Shown here: positions 56,297-64,000 of the stretch, in pieces
Numbering within the stretch: position 1 is the stretch's first letter
How the letters are laid out: each line of letters starts with the position of its first letter
Source of the DNA: Rhizobium leguminosarum
GTDB lineage: Bacteria; Pseudomonadota; Alphaproteobacteria; Rhizobiales; Rhizobiaceae
Assembly: GCF_017876795.1 (NCBI RefSeq)
Contig: NZ_JAGIOR010000002.1
Coordinates: forward strand, 186,001 to 250,000
Length of the DNA stretch: 64,000 nucleotides
Direction of reading: 5' to 3'
Notes under the pieces: model-generated
The model's database searches: none
Told to the model about the DNA's origin: nothing
The model's input: the letters and a program-made list of their open reading frames with translations, nothing else
Program-made: the position numbers and the translations under genes

Positions 56297-57357
56297 TGGC
56301 GGCTACCTCAACCACTCTTGCGCCGAAGGGCGCCAACGGCTCGGCGCTTCTGACGCTGATGAAGCTCAGGACCTTCATCGCGCTTTTCGCCGTCATCATT
56401 TTCTTTGCGATCTTCGCGCCGAACTTCACCTCGACGGCGAACATGATCCTGATGTCGAAACATGTGGCGCTGAACGCCTTCCTGGCGATGGGCATGACCT
56501 TCGTCATCATCACCGGCGGCATCGACCTCTCCGTCGGCTCGATCGTCGGGCTGTGCGGCATGGTCGCCGGCGGCCTAATCCTCTACGGCATCGAGCTGCC
56601 GATCGGCTACACCATCTATTTCAACCTCTTTGAGATCGTGCTGATCACGCTGTCGATCGGCCTTACCATCGGCCTCATCAACGGCCTGCTGATCACCAAG
56701 CTCAACGTCGCACCGTTCATCGCCACCCTCGGCACGCTTTATGTCGCCCGCGGCCTGGCGCTGCTTTCCTCGGACGGTCAGACCTTTCCGAACCTCGTCG
56801 GTCGGCCCGAATATGCCACGACCGGCTTCGACTTCTTCGGCGCGGGGCGCATTCTCGGCCTACCGGTGTCGATCTGGATCCTGATCGTGCTGGCGCTCGC
56901 GGCCGCCTATGTCGCCCGCTCGACGCCGATCGGCCGCCATATCTTCGCCGTCGGCGGCAATGAGCGCGCGGCGCGTATGTCCGGCATCCGCGTCGATGTC
57001 GTGAAGATCTTCGTCTATATGTTCTCCGGCCTTTGTGCGGCGATCGTCGGCGTCGTCATCTCCTCGGAACTGATGGCCGCCCATCCGGCCACCGGCGAAA
57101 GCTTCGAGCTCAATGCGATCGCGGCAGCCGTGCTCGGCGGCACCTCGATGTCGGGCGGCCGCGGCACGATCGGCGGCACGATCATCGGCGCTTTCGTCAT
57201 TGGCATCCTCTCCGACGGGCTTGTGATGATGGGCGTTTCCTCCTTCTGGCAGATGGTCATCAAGGGCCTCGTCATTATCATCGCCGTCGTCGTCGACCAG
57301 GCGCAGCGCCGCCTGCAGCAGCGCGTCACCCTGATGCAGATGGCAAAGGCAGGTTGA
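56293..57357 (+). CDS. CUT2-type permease of the apiose importer
   Basis: The 354-residue RbsC-type permease has about ten helices, GGIDLSVGSIVGL, HIFAVGGNERAARMSGI and [21 protein letters not shown]. It ends one base before the apsD start. Together with the ATPase and binding protein it should import the pathway's starting sugar. Confidence 0.92.
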
Positions 57358-57358
57358 G

Positions 57359-58393
57359 ATGACCGAATTGAAAGGCGCGTTGATCGGCTGCGGCTTCTTT
57401 GCGATCAATCAGATGCACGCCTGGAACGAGGTTGAAGGCGCCGGGATCGTCGCGATCTGCGATCGCGACCCGGAGCGACTGAAGATCGTCGGAGACCAGT
57501 TCGGTATCGACCGCCGCTACAGCGATGCCGAGGCCTTGTTTGCAGATGGCGGCTTCGATTTCGTCGATATCGCGACGACGGTTCAGAGCCACCGCGCGCT
57601 GGTAGAAATGGCCGCTGGAAACAAGGTGGCGGCCATTTGTCAGAAGCCGTTCGCCAAGACGCTGTCGGATGCCAAGGCGATGGTCGAGGCCTGCCGCAAT
57701 GCCGGCGTGGCGCTGATGGTGCACGAGAATTTTCGTTGGCAGACGCCAATCCAGGCGGTGCGCAAAGCGCTCGATGCCGGCGCCATCGGCACGCCCTTCT
57801 GGGGCCGCTTCTCCTTCCGCTCGGGCTACGATGTCTTCTCCGGTCAGCCCTATCTCGCCGAGGGCGAGCGTTTCATCATCGAAGATCTCGGCATCCATAC
57901 ACTGGATATCGCCCGCTATATCCTCGGCGACGTCAGCTCGCTGACGGCCCGCACCAAACGGGTCAACCCCAACATCAAGGGCGAGGACGTCGCGACAATT
58001 CTGCTCGATCATGAGAATGGGGCGACCTCGGTCGTCGACGTCAGCTACGCCACCAAGCTTTCCAAAGAGCCCTTCCCCGAGACCCTGATCGAGCTCGACG
58101 GCGCCCAGGGCACGATCCGCCTGAGCCGGGGTTATGGCCTCGAAATCACCAACGCCAACGGCACCACCATTATGGATGTCTCGCCGGAGCTGCTGTCGTG
58201 GGCCTCGCGGCCCTGGCACAATATCCAGGAGAGCGTCTACGCGATCCAACAGCATTGGGTCGATCAGCTGGCGCAAGGCGCGGAGCATTCGACGTCAGGG
58301 GCCGACAATCTGAAAACCTTCGCCCTCGTCGAGGCCGCCTATGACAGTGCGGCGCGGGGGCAGACGATCGATGTCGGAGCGATGCTGCGATGA
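57359..58393 (+). CDS. apsD: D-apiose dehydrogenase (Gfo/Idh/MocA family)
   Basis: The 344-residue protein has a Rossmann motif GALIGCGFFA at the N-terminus, the EKP-type motif ICQKPFAKTL and a C-terminal Gfo/Idh domain with GIHTLDIARYILGD. It oxidises D-apiose at C1 to D-apionolactone with NAD+. It overlaps apnL by four bases (ATGA). The gene starts directly after the importer permease, supporting a pathway in which the imported sugar is oxidised first. Confidence 0.85.
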   Translation: MTELKGALIGCGFFAINQMHAWNEVEGAGIVAICDRDPERLKIVGDQFGIDRRYSDAEALFADGGFDFVDIATTVQSHRALVEMAAGNKVAAICQKPFAKTLSDAKAMVEACRNAGVALMVHENFRWQTPIQAVRKALDAGAIGTPFWGRFSFRSGYDVFSGQPYLAEGERFIIEDLGIHTLDIARYILGDVSSLTARTKRVNPNIKGEDVATILLDHENGATSVVDVSYATKLSKEPFPETLIELDGAQGTIRLSRGYGLEITNANGTTIMDVSPELLSWASRPWHNIQESVYAIQQHWVDQLAQGAEHSTSGADNLKTFALVEAAYDSAARGQTIDVGAMLR

Positions 58394-60234
58394 CGATCGA
58401 TGCGTTCCAGCTCTACGGCACCCATGCGCTGCAAACGCCGCCGGTTCGCCTGACAGCCGGAAAGCTGACCATTGATCTCGCCAACGGTAACCTCCGGACC
58501 ATCCGCTACGACGGGGTCGAGGTGCTGCGGGCGATTTCCTATCTCGTTCGTGACCGGGACTGGGGAACCTACAGCCCTGATATCACCGATCTCAAGATCG
58601 AGCAGGATGTCGATCGTTTCGAAGTCTCCTATCGGGCGCGTTGCGAGGGAGCCGATGGAACGAGCCTCGTCGTCGACGTCCGCATCGCAGGATATCAGGG
58701 CCGGCTCGATTTCGAGGCCGAAGCCGTTTCGGAAACCGGCTTCGAGACCAACCGCTGCGGCTTCTGCATCCTGCATCCGATCGTCGGCGTGGCAGGGTCA
58801 GCGGCGATGGTCGAGCATGTCGACGGTCGGACCGTCGAGACGCGCTTTCCCGATGTCATCGAGCCTTGGCAGCCGTTCAAGGACATGCGCGCCATCACCC
58901 ATGAGGTCTTGCCCGGTGTTGCCGCGGAGTGCCGGATGGAGGGCGACACCTTCGAAATGGAGGATCAGAGGAACTGGTCTGATGCCTCCTACAAGACCTA
59001 TGTCAGGCCGCTTGCCCTCCCCTGGCCCTACCAGATTTTCGCGAACCAACCCGTTCAGCAGAAGACCTCGCTTGTGATCAGGAATACTAGACATTCCGCA
59101 GAGCGCAGAGATGCAAGATCGACTGGCGTCGTGAGACTCGAGCTCGGAACACGAACCGGCGCCATGCCCGATATCGGCGTGGTCATTACGCCGGACGAGG
59201 CCGATACAACGCTCTCGGCCCGGTCCCTCCTGTCGGCGATCGCCCCTCGCGAGCTTCTCTTCCATTTCGACCCGGACGCCGGACATGGCGCCGAAGCGCT
59301 GCAGAAATTTGCCGCGATCGCTGCCGCCCATCGCTGCCGCTCGACGCTGGAAATTGCGCTTGCCTGCAAGGCGTCGCCGGCAAGCGAGGCGGCGGAGATT
59401 GCCCGCCAGATGCAGCTGGCGCGCTTCGAACCGGATGCGATCCTGATCTCGCCTTCCGTCGACCGGCAATCGACGCCGCCGGGCAGCAAATGGCCGGACT
59501 GCCCTCCCCTCGAAGAGATCTATGCCGCGGCCCGCGCCGCCTTTCCCGGCATTCGCATCGGCGGCGGCATGCTGAGCTATTTCACCGAACTCAACCGCAA
59601 GCGCGTCCCGGCCAACGAGATCGACTTTATCAGCCATTGCACCAATCCGATCGTGCATGCGGCCGACGATCTCAGCGTCATGCAGACCTTGGAAGCGCTG
59701 CCCTTCATCACGCGGTCCGTCCGTGCGATCTATGGCGACAAGCCCTACCGCATCGGCCCGTCGACGATCCCGATGCGGCAGAACCCCTATGGCAGCCGGA
59801 CGATGGACAATCCGTCCGGCGGGCGCATACCGATGGCCAACCGCGACCCGCGCCACAACGGACGCTTCGCGGCGGCCTTCGCGCTCGGCTATACGATCCG
59901 GGTGCTGGACGCCGGCCTCGAATGCCTGACGCTTTCGGCACTGACCGGTCCCTTCGGCCTGATCGCCGGGCCTGACGAACCGACCGAACAAGGTGGGTGG
60001 CGGCCGCTGTTCAACACCGTGCGGGGTTTGTCGGCACTGGCGGGTGCATCCTGGCAGGAGTGCGTCTCTTCATCCCCCTCCGAAGTGCTGTCTTTCGTTG
60101 CGCGGGATGCCACAGGCGCCAAGATATTCATCGTCAATCTCACCAGCGAAGAGCGAAGGATTGACAGCGGCGCATTGGACAAAGAGGTGCGGCTCGCACC
60201 ATTCGCCACCGCAGTCCTGCCGCTGGCGGATTGA
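58390..60234 (+). CDS. apnL: D-apionate lactonase
   Basis: The 614-residue protein lacks common lactonase motifs, but its size, position and recognisable segments (WGTYSPDITDL, HPIVGVAGSAAMVEHVDG, GGMLSYFTELNRKR, GPFGLIAG) match ApnL of rhizobial apiose clusters. It hydrolyses D-apionolactone to D-apionate. It has no signal peptide, so acts in the cytoplasm. A stretch after residue 230 is divergent. The call is strengthened by the adjacent apsD. Confidence 0.8.
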   Translation: MTIDAFQLYGTHALQTPPVRLTAGKLTIDLANGNLRTIRYDGVEVLRAISYLVRDRDWGTYSPDITDLKIEQDVDRFEVSYRARCEGADGTSLVVDVRIAGYQGRLDFEAEAVSETGFETNRCGFCILHPIVGVAGSAAMVEHVDGRTVETRFPDVIEPWQPFKDMRAITHEVLPGVAAECRMEGDTFEMEDQRNWSDASYKTYVRPLALPWPYQIFANQPVQQKTSLVIRNTRHSAERRDARSTGVVRLELGTRTGAMPDIGVVITPDEADTTLSARSLLSAIAPRELLFHFDPDAGHGAEALQKFAAIAAAHRCRSTLEIALACKASPASEAAEIARQMQLARFEPDAILISPSVDRQSTPPGSKWPDCPPLEEIYAAARAAFPGIRIGGGMLSYFTELNRKRVPANEIDFISHCTNPIVHAADDLSVMQTLEALPFITRSVRAIYGDKPYRIGPSTIPMRQNPYGSRTMDNPSGGRIPMANRDPRHNGRFAAAFALGYTIRVLDAGLECLTLSALTGPFGLIAGPDEPTEQGGWRPLFNTVRGLSALAGASWQECVSSSPSEVLSFVARDATGAKIFIVNLTSEERRIDSGALDKEVRLAPFATAVLPLAD

Positions 60235-60290
60235 CGTCCCGCGCGCCAGCCGCATCTATGCAGTCGGAGCTTGTTCTGGGGAGGATCGGC

Positions 60291-61295
60291 GTGAAGACGA
60301 AGAAGCTTATCAATGCAGGCGCGGATGCCGTCGATGAGATGCTGCAAGGCGTCCTCGCAGCGCATCCCGAGCACCTCTATGCCGTTGACGACATGCCGCG
60401 TGCGATCATCGCCAGAAACGGGCCACGCCAGGGCAAAGTCGGGCTGGTGATCGGCGGCGGCTCCGGGCACGAGCCGACATTTCTCGGTTACGTCGGCAAG
60501 GGGCTGGCGGATGCCGCCGCGATCGGCAATGTCTTCGCCTCGCCGCCGCCCGATCCGATCATGGCCTGCGCCAAAGCCGTCGACGGCGGGGCCGGCGTGC
60601 TTTTCATGTACGGCAATTATGCCGGCGACGTTATGAATTTCGACATGGCCGTGGAAATGCTGGCGCTCGACGAGATCGAGGTGCGCACCGTCCTGACTAC
60701 CGACGACGTGGCGTCGGCTCCTGCCGACCAGAGGGACAAGCGCCGCGGCGTGGCGGGCAACGTCTTCATCTTCAAGGCTGCGGGTGCTGCCTGCGATCTT
60801 CTCTATTCCTTCGACGAGGTCGAGCGCGCTGCCCGCCATGCCAATGCGCGAACCTATACGATGGGCGTGGCGCTCTCGCCCTGCTCACTGCCCCAGACCT
60901 TGAAACCGAATTTCCTGATCGGCGAGGACGAGATGGAGATCGGCATGGGCATCCATGGCGAGCCCGGCATGGCCCGCGAGCGGCTTGGAACGGCCGACGC
61001 GGTGACCGACGAACTGATGAACAGCATTCTAAAGGAGATGAAGGCAGAGCGGGGCGACCGCGTCGCCGTGCTCGTCAACTCGCTGGGGTCCACACCGCTG
61101 ATGGAGCTTTATATCATGATGCGGCGCGTCAAGGCGCGGCTCGATGAAGCCGGGCTTGTCATCCACACGTCGCTAGTCGGGAATTACTGCACTTCGCTCG
61201 AAATGGCCGGCGCATCGATCACCGTCATGCATCTCGATGACGAACTTCAGCGGCTGATCGACCACCCTTGCGATTGCGCCATGTTTGCGAGGTGA
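60291..61295 (+). CDS. dhaK: DhaK-type kinase subunit, probable L-erythrulose or dihydroxyacetone kinase
   Basis: GTG 60291 is chosen because GGAGG precedes it by seven bases and the family begins KKLIN. The 334-residue subunit has the substrate-loop GGGSGHEP and the histidine that forms a hemiaminal with the ketose, H222 in GMGIHGEPG. The next gene encodes the ATP-binding DhaL half, so the enzyme is ATP-dependent and lacks PTS DhaM. By analogy with fused LerK it could phosphorylate L-erythrulose to feed LerI; dihydroxyacetone is the alternative. Confidence 0.88.
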   Translation: MKTKKLINAGADAVDEMLQGVLAAHPEHLYAVDDMPRAIIARNGPRQGKVGLVIGGGSGHEPTFLGYVGKGLADAAAIGNVFASPPPDPIMACAKAVDGGAGVLFMYGNYAGDVMNFDMAVEMLALDEIEVRTVLTTDDVASAPADQRDKRRGVAGNVFIFKAAGAACDLLYSFDEVERAARHANARTYTMGVALSPCSLPQTLKPNFLIGEDEMEIGMGIHGEPGMARERLGTADAVTDELMNSILKEMKAERGDRVAVLVNSLGSTPLMELYIMMRRVKARLDEAGLVIHTSLVGNYCTSLEMAGASITVMHLDDELQRLIDHPCDCAMFAR

Positions 61296-61945
61296 TGGCG
61301 GTGATTACAACGAAGGACCTGCAGCACCTCTTTGCCCTGATCGCCGAGGATATCTCGGCGCAGCGCGACCATCTCTGCGAGCTGGATGGCGCGATCGGCG
61401 ATGGCGATCACGGCCTTGCCATGGATGCCGGCTGTGAGGCGGCGGCCAAGGCGGTCGGCGCGCTCGACACCACGCGGACTGCACCGACGGCCGTCTTCAA
61501 CGCAGCGGCAAAGGCATTCCTGAATGCGGTCGGCGCGTCCTCCGGCCCGCTCTATGCCACGGCCTTCATGCGCGCCGGAGCGGCGGCCAGGGACCAGCCT
61601 GAACTGACCGACGACGATTTCCTGCGGGCTTTCGCGGCGATGGCGCAAGGCATTCAGGAACGCGGCAAGGCGGAGCCCGGCGAGAAGACGATGGTCGATG
61701 CGTGGAAGCCTGCAGCCGATGCGGCGCTGGAGGCCCGGCAGTCGGGAACACCCCTTCCCCAATGTTTCGACATGGCGGAGCAAGCAGCGGGGCAAGGCTG
61801 TGAAGCGACCAAAGATATGACGGCCGCCAAGGGGCGGGCGTCGCGGCTGGGGGATCGGGTGATCGGGCATATCGATCCGGGTGCTGCCTCTGCCTTCATC
61901 ATCATCGCTTCCATCACAAAATTCGTTCGAGGCGTGGATGGTTAG
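61295..61945 (+). CDS. dhaL: DhaL-type kinase subunit
   Basis: The 216-residue helical protein binds Mg-ATP through DGAIGDGDHG (D36, D38) and GASSGPLY, with AAKGRASRLG near the end. ATG 61295 overlaps the dhaK stop (TGATG). It partners DhaK. It is the last gene of the apiose cluster; 62 bp later a separate acetyltransferase starts. Confidence 0.9.
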   Translation: MAVITTKDLQHLFALIAEDISAQRDHLCELDGAIGDGDHGLAMDAGCEAAAKAVGALDTTRTAPTAVFNAAAKAFLNAVGASSGPLYATAFMRAGAAARDQPELTDDDFLRAFAAMAQGIQERGKAEPGEKTMVDAWKPAADAALEARQSGTPLPQCFDMAEQAAGQGCEATKDMTAAKGRASRLGDRVIGHIDPGAASAFIIIASITKFVRGVDG

Positions 61946-62007
61946 CTCAGACTTGCCATCTCAAAATCTCGCCGATAGGTTGTTAATGACGACGAGGTAG
62001 CCAAGAC

Positions 62008-62517
62008 ATGCACATTCGAAAGGCCGTCTCCTCCGACGCGGAGGAGCTGAGCGCTCTCCTGAACGAGATCATCCGGGCCGGCGGAACGACAGCGCTCGAG
62101 ACCCCACTTTCGGCCGCCGAATTTGCGGACTGGTTCATCGATGGCGAGTTTCCGCTTGCCTGCCATGTTGCCGAGCACAAGCAGGCGCTTGTCGGCTTTC
62201 AATCGCTAAGCTTATACGGCGATCCGCCGAAAGGGGTCGCCGACATCGCGACCTTTGCCCGTATGAACCCAAAGACCGCAGGCGTCGGCAGCGCGCTTTT
62301 TCCCGCGACCCGGGTGGCAGCGGAAGAGTTCGGGCTTGAATTCATCAATGCGACCATCCGCGCCGACAATTTCAGCGGACTTGGCTATTACGCAAAGATG
62401 GGCTTTGAGACCTATGCCAGGCTTGTGCAGGTTCCACTCCAGGATGGGACGCCTGTCGACAGGATCAAGAAACGTTTCAGCGTAGAGGCCCAGCATCGCA
62501 CGACGCCGCATGCCTGA
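62008..62517 (+). CDS. GNAT-family N-acetyltransferase
   Basis: The 169-residue protein has a GNAT fold typical of phosphinothricin-acetyltransferase-like enzymes: MHIRKAVSSDAEELSALLN, VADIATFARMNPKTAGVGSALF (acetyl-CoA loop) and NFSGLGYYAKMGFETY. It probably acetylates a small amine. It appears outside the apiose operon. The substrate is unknown. Confidence 0.85.
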   Translation: MHIRKAVSSDAEELSALLNEIIRAGGTTALETPLSAAEFADWFIDGEFPLACHVAEHKQALVGFQSLSLYGDPPKGVADIATFARMNPKTAGVGSALFPATRVAAEEFGLEFINATIRADNFSGLGYYAKMGFETYARLVQVPLQDGTPVDRIKKRFSVEAQHRTTPHA

Positions 62518-62738
62518 ATGGGTCGATGGCGCTGTGGGAAGGTGTTGACGCGCGAAGCTGGCGCGGCTCAGCATCGATGATGCCTGCTTGCAGGGCAGCT
62601 GGTATGTCGGTAACTGGAGCAGATCTGGTGGCAGGGGGGATTGAACGAAGCCGCTTTCGCGGCATTTGGAGGATCTGATTGCATGAAGTGCTCTTGATTT
62701 GAAGAAATGGGCTGTTTTGCCCAACCTTCAAACAGGAG

Positions 62739-63605
62739 ATGACGATGATGGAGATGAGCCCTCTACGCCGGCGGATGATCGAGGACATGACGATCCGCAA
62801 CCTTTCGCCTGCGACGCAACGATCTTATTTGCATGCGGTGGCGAAGTTCTCGCGCTATTTCGGGCGATCGCCAGACCGTCTCGGACTGGAAGACGTGCGT
62901 GCGTTTCAGGTGCATCTGGTGTCGTCGGGACTATCGTGGCCGGCCTTGAACCAGACAGTTTGTGCCCTCCGGTTCTTCTTTGGCGTCACGCTCGGTCATG
63001 CCGAGATACCGGAGCGCATTGCCTATGCCCGGACACCCGCCAAGCTGCCGACGATCCTAAGCGGCGACGAGATCGTGCGGTTTCTTGAAGCGGTTCCGAG
63101 CCTGAGAACCCGCACCGCACTGACGACAGCTTATGCGGCGGGGCTGCGCGCCTCGGAAGCTGTGCATCTCAAGGTCCGCGACATTGATGGCGAACGCGGC
63201 GTCATCCGCGTCGAGCATGGCAAGGGCGGAAAGGATCGCAACGTCATGCTGTCAGCGCAGTTGCTTGCGATCCTGCGGGTCTATTGGCGGCTGGCGAGAC
63301 CCGAGGTCTGGCTGTTTCCGGGTCGGGACGAGACCAAGCCCATCGACGTCCAGGTCCTGTATTCTGCCTGCCGTTCGGCGTGCACTGCTGCCGGCATCGA
63401 CAAACGGGTGACGGTGCATACGCTGCGCCACAGCTTTGCTACCCATCTTCTGGAAAGCGGAACCGACATCCGCATCATCCAGGTTCTGCTGGGCCACAAC
63501 AACCTGTCCACCACGGCGCGCTATACGAAGGTCTCCAACGCCCTGATCCGCAGCACGACCAGTCCACTCGACCGGTTAACGCTGGAGGTCGTGCCACCGA
63601 GTTGA
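62739..63605 (+). CDS. Tyrosine recombinase of a mobile element
   Basis: The 288-residue phage-integrase-type protein has an N-terminal SAM-like domain and the catalytic set: Arg in AAGLRASEAVHLK, Lys in EHGKGGKDR, HTLRHSFATH, HNNLSTTARYTKV (tyrosine). It is intact. It stands just before a truncated IS91-type transposase, and some IS91-family elements carry such an accessory recombinase. AAACAGGAG precedes the ATG. Confidence 0.9.
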   Translation: MTMMEMSPLRRRMIEDMTIRNLSPATQRSYLHAVAKFSRYFGRSPDRLGLEDVRAFQVHLVSSGLSWPALNQTVCALRFFFGVTLGHAEIPERIAYARTPAKLPTILSGDEIVRFLEAVPSLRTRTALTTAYAAGLRASEAVHLKVRDIDGERGVIRVEHGKGGKDRNVMLSAQLLAILRVYWRLARPEVWLFPGRDETKPIDVQVLYSACRSACTAAGIDKRVTVHTLRHSFATHLLESGTDIRIIQVLLGHNNLSTTARYTKVSNALIRSTTSPLDRLTLEVVPPS

Positions 63606-63617
63606 GGTTGCCTCGCC

Positions 63618-63812
63618 ATGGCGGCGGGATTTGAGGTGGCGGATATATTCCGCCGCTACGGGGGAGGATATCGTCAATCGTACGACGCTCATCTCGGGCG
63701 TGTCGAGCGCCGCGTTATGAGCGCGGTAGAGATGTGCCGGACCGCTCGGCTGGGTGGGCATGTTCATGAATGTCAGGATTGCGACGCGATCCGTATCGCC
63801 TATAATTCCTGC
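63618..63812 (+). pseudogene. IS91-family transposase, N-terminal fragment
   Basis: The frame begins ADIFRRYGGGYRQSYDAHLG and shows the start of the zinc-binding region, HVHECQDCDAIRIAYNSC. The rest of the zinc motif and the catalytic Tyr domain are missing; from about 63810 the frame is foreign and stops. The element is therefore truncated by another insertion or rearrangement. Confidence 0.75.
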
Positions 63813-63828
63813 CTTATGGGCAGATCCA

Positions 63829-63897
63829 GTAATGGGGAGCTGGCGGCGACCTGACTGCTCTTTCACGCATTTCGCCGCCAGCCCGGCTCACCATTAC
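63829..63897. repeat. Inverted repeat at the truncation point
   Basis: GTAATGGGGAGCTGGCGGCG (63829-63848) and the complement of 63873-63897 match except for a 4-base insertion and one substitution. It lies directly beyond the truncated transposase and reaches the stop of the minus-strand frame at 63894. It may be an IS end or a terminator hairpin of the adjoining element. Confidence 0.45.
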
Positions 63898-63998
63898 GAA
63901 GTGCTCTTTAGCAGTGCTATCAGCTTGTCGGTCGGCTGGAAGGTGCCGCGCCGCAGATGCGGTGGCACGATCTCTTCCATGGCCTCGAGCTTTTCGGT
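63894..63998 (-). CDS. C-terminal end of an unidentified ORF (runs off the window)
   Basis: The minus-strand frame ends EEIVPPHLRRGTFQPTD then KLIALLKSTS before TAA (63894-63896). Its sequence is protein-like and the context suggests a transposase or integrase. Only 34 residues are visible. No family is assigned. Confidence 0.35.
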   Translation of the reverse strand, partial: TEKLEAMEEIVPPHLRRGTFQPTDKLIALLKSTS

Positions 63999-64000
63999 TG

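Overview
The window looks like accessory DNA from a Rhizobium of the R. leguminosarum / R. etli type. The support is the overall codon and GC character, a RapA-type two-domain cadherin-like adhesin, a BgsBA-type mixed-linkage beta-glucan synthase pair, two copies of the palindromic rhizobial intergenic element usually called RIME, and the density of ABC uptake operons with private LacI, GntR or AraC regulators. No rRNA, tRNA, replication or conjugation gene was seen. A large plasmid or chromid is plausible, but this is inference.

Layout. 1-3.5 kb: the start of an aldo/keto reductase, a divergent LysR regulator, a second-copy type rpsU (S21) with a small ORF in front, and rapA. 3.9-8.7 kb: a DUF4173 membrane protein and a two-component pair whose histidine kinase is split by an intact IS110/IS1111-type element. 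9-10.6 kb: TetR, tautomerase and VOC protein genes. 10.6-16.7 kb: a minus-strand ribitol-type operon (substrate-binding protein, ATPase, permease, ribitol 2-dehydrogenase and a second SDR) with an AraC regulator. 16.9-18.9 kb: trehalose phosphatase and a ROK protein. 19.6-26.4 kb: two adjacent polar amino-acid ABC operons. The first has a frameshifted binding protein, and a GntR remnant lies between them. 26.7-32.7 kb: an esterase, then a LacI regulator divergent from a CUT2 sugar importer. 33-38.7 kb: an AraC regulator, small ORFs and bgsB-bgsA. 38.9-40.7 kb: TetR and its divergent saccharopine-dehydrogenase-like target. 40.7-46.7 kb: a minus-strand LacI / CUT1 importer / GH32 operon for sucrose- or fructan-type sugars. 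46.9-47.2 kb: a small exported protein. 47.4-61.9 kb: a complete D-apiose oxidative catabolic cluster. 62-64 kb: a GNAT protein, then nested mobile-element remnants (tyrosine recombinase, a truncated IS91-type transposase, and the end of an unidentified ORF).

How the genes work together. The apiose cluster encodes an importer, ApsD (D-apiose to apionolactone), ApnL (lactone opening), ApnO (oxidoisomerisation), OiaK (phosphorylation), OiaX (a RuBisCO-like decarboxylase giving L-erythrulose 1-phosphate), then LerI and DerI, which lead to D-erythrose 4-phosphate. A split DhaK/DhaL kinase could let free L-erythrulose enter at the same point. A FadR-type GntR regulator sits divergently, and two near-identical candidate operators lie upstream of oiaX and apnO. 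All six solute-binding-protein genes in the window, from different transporter families, are followed at once by an intercistronic hairpin.

The most notable observations are the apiose regulon with its operator pair, the IS1111-type insertion (TC core dinucleotide, asymmetric subterminal repeats, a 314-bp non-coding end that is a candidate guide-RNA locus), the hairpin behind every binding-protein gene, and a 19-bp perfect inverted repeat upstream of the glucan synthase genes.
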